64,000 nucleotides of DNA from Entamoeba invadens IP1 (Eukaryota > Evosea > Mastigamoebida > Endamoebidae): NCBI RefSeq assembly GCF_000330505.1, contig NW_004191777.1, forward strand, positions 60,527 through 124,526, given 5' to 3'. Positions 1-11,203 of the stretch are shown here, one piece after another. The first letter of the stretch is position 1. The number at the start of each line of letters is the position of its first letter. Below the pieces are notes generated by a model. It saw nothing but the letters and a program-made list of their open reading frames with translations, searched no databases and was not told the origin of the DNA. The position numbers were made by a program, and so were the translations under genes.

Positions 1-60
1 ACAATCCACATATACAATCAATTAAACTATAAATATAGTAAAATGTATAGTAAGTTAACA

Positions 61-1862
61 TTAAGCAAACATTGAGCACTTAAACATCGAGTATTTCTGT
101 TCATTATCTCTACAGATGTGTGAGAAATAAAGTTCATACTCGTTCCAAGGGTCTTCTCTCACGTTAATTAAACCACCGTTTCTTGAAGAAGATAACAAAT
201 CGCATTGAAAGTTTAAATCGAGTATTTTCAAGCCACTACTTCTCAACGAGACGTTCGCGACATTTTCACCAAAAACAGAGACTATATACTCCCCGTCTTG
301 TGTGTTTATTGCGCATGTTTTATTTTTCGTGCACCAACTCTTTTCAAGTTTCATTGCAACACTTTTACCAGTCCGAATGTCAACATCTGCAACGTAATTG
401 TCAACCCCACTGATTATCAAACTCATGTTGTCTTTCGCAAACGTTGCGCCGTAAAGCGCAGTCTCCCCTTCGTAGTTGAAAACACTGTTTTGACAATTTG
501 TACGCAAATCCCATATCTTCGACATGTGGTCGTCGGAAGCTGAAGAGAAAAGATTGGGATCTACCCAACTCGTACTAACGCCGTTAACGTCATCAGAGTG
601 TCCACCACCAATCACACGATGTAAACAACCAGTGGTAAAGTCGAAGACAAAGATATTGTTTAAATATCCCGAAGTCACTATGTTTGAAGAGTCGACGTTT
701 ATGCAAAGCGAGTTGATATTTTCCAAGTCGTGCAATGTCTTCATCGGACTCTTTTGAACGTCCAAATTGTAAATTGAGAGACTCCCATCCCGTCCACCTC
801 GTACTAACATTTTCGAAGTACTTTGTGTTCGCCCAAATGTGCAGTATGAAAAGTCTGTGAATTCAGTGTTCAACTGTTCGACAGAATTACCAAATCTTTC
901 GCTGTAGAACAACTCGCCAGAGCGAGTTGATACGCACGAGATGCCTGGGATGAGTTTTGAAAATTCGATTTGTCGTGGGTCTTTAATTGTTGTGAAAATG
1001 GGTTGAAACACACTTTCTGAGAATTGTGAAGTTGGTCCTTGTTGTGGATTCACACAATAAATACCGTTTGACTTTCTTTCTTTGATAGAAGTAATAACGT
1101 TCTGTGGTTTATAGAATTTGAACTCGCGTTGAATTGAATCGTTCACTTCATTTTTCACGCTCATATTTAATATTGACGTATTCAACACTTTTAAATGTGG
1201 GAGAAGTAACACAAGGAGACGTGTGTAAAGTGAGCAATACATCACATCCGGGTCTTTTGAAGAAAGAATTGTTGTGAGATATTCTTTGTGTGAATCCAGC
1301 AGATGTTTGTCTGTGGAACTCTTCTTCTTAGTCTCCAAAGAAAGTACTGTAGTGACATTGTCAAACAACTTGACAATGTCGACTTTTTGTTTAAGTGACG
1401 ATGGGTTGACAGATAACGAAGTCAAATTCGTCAAGTTCCTCAAGTCCATAAAAATTGATTTGTCGTCTGTGATTGGGTTATTCGATATGTTCAGTGAACT
1501 GAGAGAAACAAGTTTTGGGAGTCGAGTCAATTGGTTGTTTTCTACATTAAGGTACGTCAAAGTAGTTATTTGTGTTAAACAATCAATGTTTGTCAAAACG
1601 TTGTTTGATAAATCGAGATATTCCAATTGCATTGTCCCAAGCCCACAATCATCAAGATTTTCAAATTGAAGATATTGGAGAGTCAGTTTATTCAATTTTT
1701 GAAAGTGAGTGATCTTTGAAGTGACGTGTCCATTTTCGTCTGTTTGTCAAATCTCATTTTTTAAAAAAGAAACAACAAACAGAAATAACGATCAGTCGAA
1801 TTGATAACACTGACGTCATCTCGTATGCGCAGCTTCGGTTGCGTTTTTCTTTTGTGTTGCAT
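61..1862 (-). CDS. Leucine-rich repeat + WD40 repeat protein (LRWD1-like layout), two exons
   Basis: The N-terminal ~170 residues are LxxLxLxxN leucine-rich repeats (for example LEYLDLSNNVL). The C-terminal half carries WD-like units (GGGHSDDVNGVSTSW, SSASDDHMSKIWDLR). The long open frame has no in-frame ATG and begins at a TTG. Adding a 41-nt intron at 1740-1780 (GTTTGTTG...CAG) joins it in phase to an ATG exon at 1862-1781, giving about 586 residues with a basic N-terminus (MQHKRKTQPK). The LRR-then-WD40 order matches the human ORC-associated protein LRWD1, but many unrelated proteins share these folds, so a chromatin role is only a guess. The stop is at 61-63. Confidence 0.72.
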
Positions 1863-2516
1863 ATATAAGATTCAATGTCATTTCGTTTTTAATTGAGATT
1901 TTGAATCTTGTCGTTGTTATAGTATAATTATAGTATTAATAATAAATAATAATAATTTCACAATTGACATTTTATAAATAATCAAGTTTGATTGTAATTC
2001 TAATCAAAATCACATTCTCAAACCTCAAACCTCAAAAACAAAATATTTTTAGTAAAACTGATTATTATAAATTATTATAAATTATAAAAATCATTATAAA
2101 AATAACAATAATATTGTATAGATAATTATATTATATTATATAGAAAGATAAAAATTATAATATACAATAGTAAAATAAATAAATTAAATATTTTTTTTGT
2201 AAAAATTATGTTTTACTAATTGTTATATACACTTGTTAATTTTAATTAATGCAAAAAAGCTATAATCTTTTTGAAGATTTTATTTCAATTTTTAAGGCAA
2301 AATATTCAGGAAATGAATTTCTAAAAATGCCCAATAAAAATTGCTTAGAAAAAAATGTTTACCAAAAATAAGTGCCGAGGTCATGAAAAAAAACTTCTAA
2401 TTAAGAGTAGCAACCCTTAAATAGTAGGGCACATTGCGGTGAAAAAAAAAGACGGAAGAACATAATTGAATAAACCCATTATCGAATTATAGATAGGGTA
2501 GACTAAATCGTATAGT
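1863..2516. other. AT-rich intergenic region
   Basis: Very AT-rich spacer between the start of the LRR/WD40 gene and the end of the BspA-like gene, both on the minus strand. I see no coding pattern, RNA gene or clear repeat. The stretch around 2290-2400 has faint TE-like wording but no terminal repeats. Confidence 0.6.
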
Positions 2517-3836
2517 CTATTGGTTAAGCGCGGTGCACCCGCTGAAACACCCAACACCAAAAGATTCAATATCACGCGGGATGTTAACTTTGGTGAGAGA
2601 TTTGCACAACTCAAAGCAGTAATCACCGATTTTAACAACAGTCTCAGGGAGGACAACCTCGCTGAGTTTCACACATTCTGACATGAAGTACTTTGGCAAT
2701 GCAGTTAGTGTTGATGGGACCTCGACACTTTTCAGACTCGCACACCCAAGGAAACACTCTATTTTACATCGCATCAAGTGTGTTGTCATCACAACCTCTG
2801 TAAGGCTTGAACATCGCTTAAATGCACCAACACCGACCTTACGAATCGAGTTGAGATCAAGTCGCTTTAAGCTCACGCAGTCTTCAAAAGCGTTATCTCC
2901 AACACTTAATAATGAGCTTGGAAATTGAATATCATTGAGAAGGGAACAAGCCCTAAAACAGTCGCTAGTTATTGCAGAAATGTTGTTAGGGAGTGTGACG
3001 CGTTGTAACTGACTACACTTCTCAAAGCACCCGGGCCCAATGAAGTCGACACTTGGTGGGAAACTTAATGAAGTCAGTTCAACACACTCGTAAAAGGCTC
3101 CATCGCCAATGGCAATTAAAGTCCGTGGAAATTGTATTTTGCGGAGACTGTGGCACTCGGAGAAACAGTCGTCGCCTATTGCGCGCAACCCCTCGACAGG
3201 GAATCCAATTTGTTCCAACAACTCGCACCCCGAAAAACATTCATCGCGAAGAGAAGTCAATGACGTCCCACATGCAACGGACTCCAAATTTTTGCATTGT
3301 GAGAATGCGGCTTGCTCAATCGACTTCACCGTTGCGGGAAGGATCATCACATCAACTGAATAATTTTTTTCAAAACAAGATGCGCCAATCAACGCGATGG
3401 ACAACGACCGTGGGATATGGACACCAAACATTGCAACATCTTCTTTGGTGTAAATTACTTGCGTGCAAACAACTTTGTTCTCTTTAAAGCGCACTGCTTT
3501 GTTTAAAGCGACTGGGTAACAAATGACAAAGGAATCGACGCCATCAAGAACATAGTCTTGTTCGGAATAATAGTGTTGGACTTTAACATTGGGAAAGAGT
3601 TGTGTCTCTGATATGGGATTAAATGTGAACAGATCGAGGACATGGAGACACTTCTTGTTTATTAGAGAAAACACTATGTAATCCTCTTCATCTTGAAAAT
3701 ACGTCGCGACTGAAACCAACTCAGTTGCACTTAATGTCTCGATGCGGAGGGGTTGCTCGTCTACACTATCCTCCGTCGATGTGTCGCTCTGAGCTTCCGC
3801 GACAATATTTGCTTGTCGCTCTTCTTCGTCTCCCAT
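2517..3836 (-). CDS. BspA-like leucine-rich repeat (LRR_5) protein
   Basis: About 439 residues. From roughly residue 150 onward it consists of ~23-residue repeats of the Treponema/BspA type, with the recurrent pattern CF..C..L..I.FP..L..IGD..F. Such proteins form a large family in Entamoeba and some are reported at the cell surface. The N-terminus is acidic (MGDEEERQ) with no signal peptide. The start is the ATG at 3836; a longer frame to 3890 begins with TTG and is rejected. The protein stops inside a repeat at TAG (2517-2519), and the same frame continues with TIRFSLPYL before a TAA. No C-terminal CaaX box is seen. Confidence 0.8.
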   Translation of the reverse strand: MGDEEERQANIVAEAQSDTSTEDSVDEQPLRIETLSATELVSVATYFQDEEDYIVFSLINKKCLHVLDLFTFNPISETQLFPNVKVQHYYSEQDYVLDGVDSFVICYPVALNKAVRFKENKVVCTQVIYTKEDVAMFGVHIPRSLSIALIGASCFEKNYSVDVMILPATVKSIEQAAFSQCKNLESVACGTSLTSLRDECFSGCELLEQIGFPVEGLRAIGDDCFSECHSLRKIQFPRTLIAIGDGAFYECVELTSLSFPPSVDFIGPGCFEKCSQLQRVTLPNNISAITSDCFRACSLLNDIQFPSSLLSVGDNAFEDCVSLKRLDLNSIRKVGVGAFKRCSSLTEVVMTTHLMRCKIECFLGCASLKSVEVPSTLTALPKYFMSECVKLSEVVLPETVVKIGDYCFELCKSLTKVNIPRDIESFGVGCFSGCTALNQ

Positions 3837-4172
3837 TCCCTCTTTTCGAGTTTCAATTCTCTGATTTGATTTATTGAAATGGTAAAACAAACGCAGAGTT
3901 CACTAAACCAAGTGATACTGTTCTCATAGTGAGCCTTTTGTTCTAAGATAATATCTTAGGCAATTGAATCCTCATCTCTCAGCGTTTGTTGGTATCATTA
4001 TTTTGGTCATTTTTCTTGTCAGCAATTAGGAAATGCCCAAATCGCCGTTCACAAGTAACCCGTCGAACCCTAAAAGAAAAAGAAAATTTCTATTTTACTA
4101 AAATAAAAGCCGAAAAATTAGGAAATTTCGGTAGGGTTTATTGCTCCAAGCCGATATAAAAATAGAACGTAG
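3837..4172. promoter_or_regulatory. Divergent promoter region (BspA-like gene / TRF-like gene)
   Basis: A 336-bp spacer between divergent starts. The plus-strand side has a TATA-like run (GATATAAAAATAGAACG) ending 5 nt before the ATG at 4173, which includes a GAAC core. Nothing else is recognised. Confidence 0.4.
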
Positions 4173-5576
4173 ATGGCTCAAAAAGACAAAAAGTGTTTGA
4201 ACAAAAATACTAAAAAAGTCAGAGCGATGAGTACAAATTATAACGAGGACAAATGCCCAACAACACGGCATTTGATAGAGTTGATGAAACAACCGCACGC
4301 TTCCGACCTCAATTTGTACGATAATCACAAAAAAATGTTGTTGTCTATTTGTGAGTACTTGGTCGATACAGGCGTCACGACAGACCTGTACGAACAATGC
4401 ATCAACCAACAAATATTCCTCGACTGCGACGTGTCACAAGCTCTACACAACAAACGGTCACTGGCTTTTGTGTTGCAATTTTTCGAGTGTGTCGAACCGC
4501 CTTATTGTGAGGTCGATAACTTACCAAAGGTGATTGCTTCTGTCATTCAAATCTACTGTTCCGATGCAAATGCCGGTCTTATAAAGACTGTCCCATCACT
4601 TATTGGGATAGTTGGTATGATCTGTGTGTTTCATATGTTTGCAAATAGTCAAATGCAAACAACTGATATTCTCAACGAACTTAACATCCTCTTGCCCGCA
4701 TCCTCCGAACAACCTTTTGTTTCAACATCAAGAAGGTATTGCTTGACAGCTTGTGAGGCACTCATGAAAGCTCCCCCAAAAGAAGATAACGTCGACTCAA
4801 CAAAGTACTTACAAGGAATCACTGAAGTACAGTACTTGTTGTCACGGTATCCTTTAGATCGCACTATAGACCACATCAAACAACTTTTGTACCAATATAA
4901 AGAACAATCAACGCAATCCGCAATTCGCGACGTTTTCTTCAACTACTTGGATGGGAAAGTCGTTTCGAGAAATTTTTCGTGGCCGTGCTCTGACTTTGTG
5001 TCGGTCAGAGAGATACAAACAGCGATGAACTTGGACCCACAGACATTTCAAAGTATTGTACTTGGCGAGGACCCGAAGGTGAAAGACTTCATCGCACAAA
5101 TGCAGTTACAGGGACTTGAGATGCCGCCACGTCCAGTCATCTCAAATGATTTTACTGCCACTACAGTCCCATACCAAGCACCCGCTCGTGTCAAAGTCGA
5201 GAAAGAAGAAAAGCCCAAAAAGGCAAAGACGACGTCCAAAGCTGTCGAGACTTCAAAGCCCAAAGTTGGCGACGAAGACGAGCACAAACAGAAAAAGAAG
5301 AAACGACGTTTTAGTGAAGAGGAGACGCAGAATTTGATTGATGGGGTGAAACAGTATGGTATCGGGCACTGGAAGAACATACTTGGGAGTTACAAATTTG
5401 ACGGGAGGAGTTGTGTCGACTTGAAAGACAAATGGAGGAACATCGAGAATTCGAAGAACAGAAATAACCAGCAAAAGTCGACTCAAAGTCAAGGGAGGAG
5501 TAGAGAAGCGACGAGTGCTGCGACATCCGCATCGGGTTCGACGGTACTTCCCCCATTCAACCCTGACAATTTTTAA
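4173..5576 (+). CDS. TRF-like telobox Myb protein
   Basis: 467 residues, single exon. The N-terminal ~300 residues are helical, compatible with a TRF-homology dimerisation region (inference). A basic Lys-rich linker follows. One C-terminal Myb/SANT domain lies at about residues 377-428 (RRFSEEETQNLIDGVKQYG...), ending in the telobox signature VDLKDKWRN typical of TRF1/TRF2 and plant telomere-repeat factors. Proteins of this kind are known in E. histolytica as TRF-like proteins. The expected role is double-stranded repeat DNA binding in the nucleus. A second ATG at codon 19 (MSTNYNEDK) could be the true start. The tail is Ser/Asn-rich. Confidence 0.82.
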   Translation: MAQKDKKCLNKNTKKVRAMSTNYNEDKCPTTRHLIELMKQPHASDLNLYDNHKKMLLSICEYLVDTGVTTDLYEQCINQQIFLDCDVSQALHNKRSLAFVLQFFECVEPPYCEVDNLPKVIASVIQIYCSDANAGLIKTVPSLIGIVGMICVFHMFANSQMQTTDILNELNILLPASSEQPFVSTSRRYCLTACEALMKAPPKEDNVDSTKYLQGITEVQYLLSRYPLDRTIDHIKQLLYQYKEQSTQSAIRDVFFNYLDGKVVSRNFSWPCSDFVSVREIQTAMNLDPQTFQSIVLGEDPKVKDFIAQMQLQGLEMPPRPVISNDFTATTVPYQAPARVKVEKEEKPKKAKTTSKAVETSKPKVGDEDEHKQKKKKRRFSEEETQNLIDGVKQYGIGHWKNILGSYKFDGRSCVDLKDKWRNIENSKNRNNQQKSTQSQGRSREATSAATSASGSTVLPPFNPDNF

Positions 5577-5689
5577 ATTTGAATTTTATTATATAACAGT
5601 GTTGGTTTTTAGTGTTGGTCTTGTCCAAATACAAACAATAAAGATACAAACCAAATGATTGAGAGGAAAGAACTCACAGAGAAATCGTT

Positions 5690-6415
5690 TTACTCGTTGA
5701 CGAAGAGTCTGTGGACATCTTTCTTGGTAAGTTGTGTTCTGCAATATGGACAATGAACTGATTCGTTGTTTGAAAAAAGGTGTATCATACACTCACGACA
5801 GAAGATGTGACCACATTGTGTTGTGACGACATCGTCGGACACATCCCAACATATCGCACATTTAAGTCCATTCGATTTGTCTTTGCGTTCCTCTTTTTCG
5901 ACCTTTTCTTTTGGCTTTGTCTCTTTCTTTGGTTGTTTCATCCAGTCGGGGATCTGTTCGACGGTGCGAACCTCTGGTTCGGCGTGTTGGAGTGGTGAAA
6001 AGTCTGGACCAAAGCTGTGTAGACCGTCAATGAAGTATGTTGGGGAATACGTTAGTGGTTGGGTGAGTCGAATGAAGTTCGGGAATATGCTGAATGGATT
6101 ATAACGCGTGGAAAAATCGAAATCGTACCTGTCGTCGGAAAGTTCCGAATCGGAGAAGATGTTTGGCCTATCATCAATAAAATATGATGAAGAATCGGAC
6201 AATAATTCTGTGAAGTTATTAGTTGCCATGTTATCTACGTCATACAAAAGTTGGCTTTGGACTTGGTCAATACGTTCACGTAAAGTATTCAAACTGGTTT
6301 GAACACTTTCGCAATTGTTGTGGATATTCTGGGAAACACCAAGTAATTCGACGTCTTGAGATTCGGTATCGTCATCGTTGACTTCGACCACTTCGTGATC
6401 ATTTTGTCTACTCAT
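5690..6415 (-). CDS. RING-finger (C3HC4) protein, candidate E3 ubiquitin ligase
   Basis: 241 residues from an ATG at 6415. The C-terminus, about residues 182-225, is a complete C3HC4 RING: CAIC, then CGHIFCREC, then CPYC. The N-terminus is acidic, with two SUMO-interaction-like stretches (VVEVNDDD and DVELLGV). Small proteins combining SIM-like motifs with a C-terminal RING resemble RNF4/Slx8 SUMO-targeted ligases; this comparison is inference. The middle is low-complexity and rich in aromatic residues. It converges with the TRF-like gene across 113 bp. Confidence 0.75.
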   Translation of the reverse strand: MSRQNDHEVVEVNDDDTESQDVELLGVSQNIHNNCESVQTSLNTLRERIDQVQSQLLYDVDNMATNNFTELLSDSSSYFIDDRPNIFSDSELSDDRYDFDFSTRYNPFSIFPNFIRLTQPLTYSPTYFIDGLHSFGPDFSPLQHAEPEVRTVEQIPDWMKQPKKETKPKEKVEKEERKDKSNGLKCAICWDVSDDVVTTQCGHIFCRECMIHLFSNNESVHCPYCRTQLTKKDVHRLFVNE

Positions 6416-7563
6416 TATGTGTTTTTTGAATTCTTGTTTTTTTAATGAATTGTTAAATCCAACTTTTTTTTAATTAAATCAAAAGTTCGGTTATAGTTGT
6501 TTTACTAATAATTAAAATTTGTTTCGAAGTTGAGTTTTTGTTTTTTTTATTTATTTTTTTATTTTTGTTAATTGTTATTTGAAAAAAAACAAATACTATT
6601 CTCTAATTAATTGTTATAGTATAATTTTGATAAATAATTAAGTTCTTTTTTAGTCAAAATTTAAAGAATTTCAATTTGAATCCTTAAAAAGTTGAAATTA
6701 TAATATATTTATTATAATATAACTTTTAAACTTAATAATAAATAATTTATAATTTGTTTTGAAATATCTTGGTTGAATAACTTTTAATAATTATTTTTAT
6801 TTAATTTCTGTAATTATATTTTGATACTTTTTAGTTTATTTTTTGAATTTATAAATTGTGTAATATATAGATTTTAAATTAAAAAACATATTTATTTGTT
6901 ATTATAAAATAACGTTTATCATAATTATTAGTAAAATAAGTTACTTTTTTTGTTAAAATGACAAATTAATAAAATAATAATTCTTTTATATTTCTTATTT
7001 ATTTTTTAATTATAATAAAAGTATAATCACAAATTATAAGTTCAACAAAATATTCAACTGTGTTTATTTCAAGTTTCAAGTTGAAAATAAAACTAAATAA
7101 TCCAATATTAACTTAATTTTTAATGGCAAGTGATAATTGTTAAAAATAAATTACACTCTACTTTAAATATTATTTTGATTTTTTTGAAAAATTTTAAGGA
7201 AAAATTCAAATACTCCAAATTTTTCGAAAAAAAAATATTACAAAATATTTGTAAAAATTTTCATTTCAAACCAAAACAGAGTTGATTTTTTAACTCAGTA
7301 ATCTTCCCGCAATTTTTGACAAAAAAATGGTTGTTGTTATTTATTAAATGAATTAAAAAAAAATTTCTAAACAAAAGTTAATTAATAAATATACTAATAA
7401 TTGTTTAACAATAACAATTATTTTACTATTAACATGTAACATTAAAATTATAATATATTGTTCTTTTCAAAGTTGTCAATACCGATTTCTTGTTTGAAAT
7501 ATATTCGAAGAAAAGTTGGTGTTTTTTTCTTTTATTAAGCAATATGAACTTGAACATCATCCT
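6416..7563. other. AT-rich intergenic region
   Basis: 1.1 kb of spacer dominated by A/T homopolymer runs between the divergent RING and RasGEF genes. No credible ORF, RNA gene or terminal repeats were recognised. Confidence 0.6.
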
Positions 7564-9371
7564 ATGGCATTGTTTCAACCGCAAATGAAAATAATTTCTC
7601 CAAAGCTTCAGGACATTTCTCGTACGATGACTCAAACAACGACGGATATTTCTCTTAACTCTATTGTTGGAACTACTGCACAAATTCCATTTTCTTATTT
7701 AACACTGTTCACTGTAATCAAGTGCACCCCTGATCCAGTGAAGTTTAAACACTTAATGGACATTCAAAAATTGAGTTATTCATCTTCGTGGCAAAGCGAG
7801 CCTGTTCCAGTCACTCAAGAGTCTGCTTTGGTTATGTTGATCAAAGGCATTTCAGTAATTGGAATTCGCTTTGTTTTGAACGAATCGTGTATTCCATCTA
7901 TCGATCCAAATGACAGTGTTATACCCCTCCGGATATTTGTTTGGACTTTAGAAAAAACGCACCGACTGTGTTTGCAGAAGTGGGTCGAACTTTTAAAATT
8001 ATTGACAGACAAGAATCTTCTGTTTGCGTGTCGAGATGCACTCCTCTCTGCTTTTGCGGTCGAGAAAAACATTTCTGGAGTTAATAAATTGCTTGATTTG
8101 ATGAGGCAAAACAGTACAATTTTTAATGCAGACGCGTCAGAGCCGCTTTTCTTTGACGACGAAGAAACAGAACAAACGCTATTAATGGCTTCTTCCATAG
8201 AAACAATGTTTAAGTTTATGTTCAATACAACACTGATCGAAACAAATTTCGTTGAAAACTTCGCAATTTTTTCAGTGTTTATAATGGACGTGTTGGTCTT
8301 TTTAGACCAATTGGATTCGATTGCAGTGACTTTAGAATTGAATTTTAATATCAGAGACCCACTTGAAATTAACATGTGTTCGCGGAGACTCTATACCTTA
8401 TTTAAAACGTTTATAGAAATGCACGCAGAATCTTTAATTCGAGAATGTCCTTTCCTTATTGAAAAGATTAAACGATCAAGAGTGTTTAGGTTCAAAGGAT
8501 TTGATGAACAAGAGCGAGTTGTGATCAATGCGTTGTTTGGAAGAGCAAAGTCACGATCGCCTATGTCATCACCACATGTTGGATTCCATACAGAAAATCA
8601 GTGCAAAATGTTCACAACCACTACCGAGCTTTTTAATATGTTTGATGAGTACACAACGTGTAAAAGTGGGAAAGGTGAAGTTATGAAAACCATTGCACAA
8701 CATTTCGCAAGACAAGTCACACTTGTGGACCAAGCCAAATTACGCGCAATCAAAATGAATGAAATTATTGTTGGAAAAATACAATGCCAAAGTATAAGTG
8801 AGTATACCTCTTACACTAGTAAAATCGGCGAAATGGTTGCTTTTTTACTTTCAAAAGCGGATTCATCAGAAAAAAGAAAAGAAGCGATGACGTTCTTTAT
8901 ATATGTCGTTTCAGAATGCGTTGAACTTCATAATTACAATATGGGGCATGTAGTGTTCTCTTCAATACAAGTTGTTATCAATCAACAAGAAGAGTCGGTT
9001 TGTTCTTATTTAACACTTTACTATGTTTGATTTGGGCACTTCACATTTTACTTAAAATATAGAAATTGTCTAAGACATTGCCTCAATTCACATCACTCCA
9101 AACACTCTTTTCACTGAAAATGAACAACAAAGGTTGTAGAGAAGCTTTCAACAGAGCTCCGTTCCCAAAGATACCAGTCCTTCATTTGTGGTTAGCGGAC
9201 TTAGCTCGAATCAGTGAATTACCAACGTTCTTTGATGAAAAGCAGAAATTGGTGAACATCAAAAAGGTACGTTCACTTGGAAAAATCGTGTTGTACATCA
9301 GAGATTCACAAACGATAAGTTATTCGTTCCCTCCGAATACAGTCTTGATGAGTCGACTGTTAGGACTCTAA
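7564..9371 (+). CDS. RasGEF (CDC25-domain) guanine nucleotide exchange factor, two exons
   Basis: About 580 residues. Exon 1 is 7564-8997. An intron at 8998-9062 (GTTTGTTC...ATATAG) joins in phase 0 to exon 2 at 9063-9371. The C-terminal ~195 residues look like the CDC25 catalytic fold: FARQVTLVDQAKLRAIK near residue 380, a central KRKEAMTFFIYVVSECVEL helix, then FNRAPFPKIPVLHLWLADL and a closing LV.IKKVRSLGKI helix. The helix carrying NYNMGHVVFSSIQ matches the family's N.N..M.I...L signature. It should activate a Ras/Rap-type GTPase at the membrane. The N-terminal part has no recognised domain; a REM module is possible. The start is the first ATG; the frame extends upstream only to a TTG. 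Confidence 0.8.
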
Positions 9372-9490
9372 TTAGCTTCAATATTTTGTACAATGTATGT
9401 TCTAAATTTATGTTCTAACACAGTTTTATTATAATATTGTAGTTATATTCTTATAGTACATAACGCTTTAAAAATAGAACAATGAAAGAG

Positions 9491-11182
9491 TTAGAATGCA
9501 TCTCCAAAAAACGGGTCTTGCATAGCTTTTGTATTAGTAAATTCAGAGCTTGTGTACGCAGAGACAATGTCCATTTTCGCTGCAATTTCCGACCCACTTG
9601 CTGAGAAGTATGGGTTCAAATTGAGTTCTTCTGCTTTGATTGAGTTGTCCATAACCATTTGTTCGTCTTCTCTGTTTTCAAACGTTTCAGTGTTTTCAGT
9701 ATACCTAATATTGTCTTCTTCTTCTTCTTCACTTTCTTCTCCATTATCGTCTGGTTGAACCAAGACTGGTACACTCTTAACCAAATCGAAGAATCCATTG
9801 AACTCCTTTTCATTGATTGCGTCTCTGTATTTCTCATCGCACTCTTTTTCGGTCAATGGACCATTTCCATTACATATTGAACAAACTCCATTTGGCGGGA
9901 AACATCCTTCTTTCATATGGAATGAGTGTCCACACATGAATGTCGCAATTGGGTATTCGGACTGGAGATCTTTGAATTCGTTATTGCACTTACTGCACTT
10001 CTCAGGGTTCATCACCATCATGTCTTTCAACTGTGGCCCGTTCTTTTCGATCTCTCTTTGGAGTTCAGGTATTTGAGTAATAAACGAGAGGCCATTCTTC
10101 ATACTTTCTTTGAACCCATTTTCAAGTAATGTATCGCTAGTTATGTCAAATCTTTTCATTTCATCAAACACCAATACCGACCGGTGTTGTGGGACTTGGT
10201 CTCCTCTCAAAAGTCCTTTTATTATATTTTCGACGCCATCGTACTTTTTCTTTGGGTCTTCCTCTTTTTTGACAATGGGTAAGTACTCGATATCCATCTG
10301 ATCGTCTTCATTGATTTTCTCAGTACTCCCCTCTTGCAACAGACACAACATTTTGACGTCGGGGTCGGTCACTGTTTCGTCCAACACTTTCTTTTCAAAC
10401 AACACATTAACGTCATACAATTGTTTGTTCTCAATCGTCTGAAATGCAGCAATTGTAGCCTTTGAAGGCTTTTCATTTTTGGCACATATTTCCTTTTCGA
10501 GGAGCAATTCCTTGACTTTATCACTGACTTTAAATTTAGTCCCGTTGTTCGAAAACTTTTGAACTTCTTTTAAGAACAAAAACAGTTGGTCTTTTTCAGA
10601 CTCCAAAATCTCAACAAAATCCTCGGGGTTGTATTTCGCGCAATTCGGGTTTGAAAAGATCGAGACAAGAATGACACGAACCTTTTTGATAGCAACTAAC
10701 GCGCTTGCAGAATATTTATCCGTCATCGCATACACATACAACGACTCCACAATGTACTTCCCAAACTTAACAAATAACTGCGCTTTTTCTGGAAGGGGGC
10801 ACGTATTAATATAATTGATAATCGACTCGTACGTGTGAATCGCCTCATCGGGAGAGCAGCTCAGTGCGCTTCTTATCATAAGTTTCACATAACTCGAACT
10901 CGAGTGTTTAAACGCAAAGTCCTTCGCTTCTTTCATCATTCCGGCCTCGACCATTTCAAACACAGTCCTCTCTATGTCCAACCCCATCTCGTCCAGTTTG
11001 ATTTTCGCTAAATACGCCATAAGTCGCGTCGGATCTTTCGACATCATGTGAATTAAAATAGTCAATTGGTCTTGTTTAATCACTGTTTTACTCAGCATCT
11101 GGTCGATGATTTTGTTTGTGTTCCCGCCTTCTATAGCGTTTTTGAACACTTGAGCCTTCAACCGCACTTGTCTATCAGACAT
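9491..11182 (-). CDS. Vps11-like protein (C-terminal half, RING-type)
   Basis: 563 residues from the ATG at 11182 (a GTG two codons earlier is not used). The first ~250 residues form helical clathrin-repeat-like solenoid. A Cys/His cluster at about residues 395-440 (CSKCNNEF...FMCGHSFHMKEGC...CSIC) matches the divergent RING of Vps11, the class C/HOPS-CORVET subunit for endosome and lysosome tethering. Canonical Vps11 is ~900 residues or more with an N-terminal beta-propeller, which is missing here. The extreme C-terminus has NPYF and DPFF, resembling endocytic adaptor-binding peptides. Vps8 or another RING-containing trafficking subunit is an alternative. Confidence 0.6.
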   Translation of the reverse strand: MSDRQVRLKAQVFKNAIEGGNTNKIIDQMLSKTVIKQDQLTILIHMMSKDPTRLMAYLAKIKLDEMGLDIERTVFEMVEAGMMKEAKDFAFKHSSSSYVKLMIRSALSCSPDEAIHTYESIINYINTCPLPEKAQLFVKFGKYIVESLYVYAMTDKYSASALVAIKKVRVILVSIFSNPNCAKYNPEDFVEILESEKDQLFLFLKEVQKFSNNGTKFKVSDKVKELLLEKEICAKNEKPSKATIAAFQTIENKQLYDVNVLFEKKVLDETVTDPDVKMLCLLQEGSTEKINEDDQMDIEYLPIVKKEEDPKKKYDGVENIIKGLLRGDQVPQHRSVLVFDEMKRFDITSDTLLENGFKESMKNGLSFITQIPELQREIEKNGPQLKDMMVMNPEKCSKCNNEFKDLQSEYPIATFMCGHSFHMKEGCFPPNGVCSICNGNGPLTEKECDEKYRDAINEKEFNGFFDLVKSVPVLVQPDDNGEESEEEEEDNIRYTENTETFENREDEQMVMDNSIKAEELNLNPYFSASGSEIAAKMDIVSAYTSSEFTNTKAMQDPFFGDAF

Positions 11183-11203
11183 TTCCACTGTTTTCTTTTT
11201 TTC

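Noticed and set aside
61..1695. LRR/WD40 gene starting at 1695
   Set aside because: That codon is TTG. An upstream ATG exon joined by a 41-nt GTTTGT intron is in phase.
2417..2656. Small minus-strand frame overlapping the BspA-like gene end
   Set aside because: It is a shadow in another frame of the LRR gene, without family resemblance.
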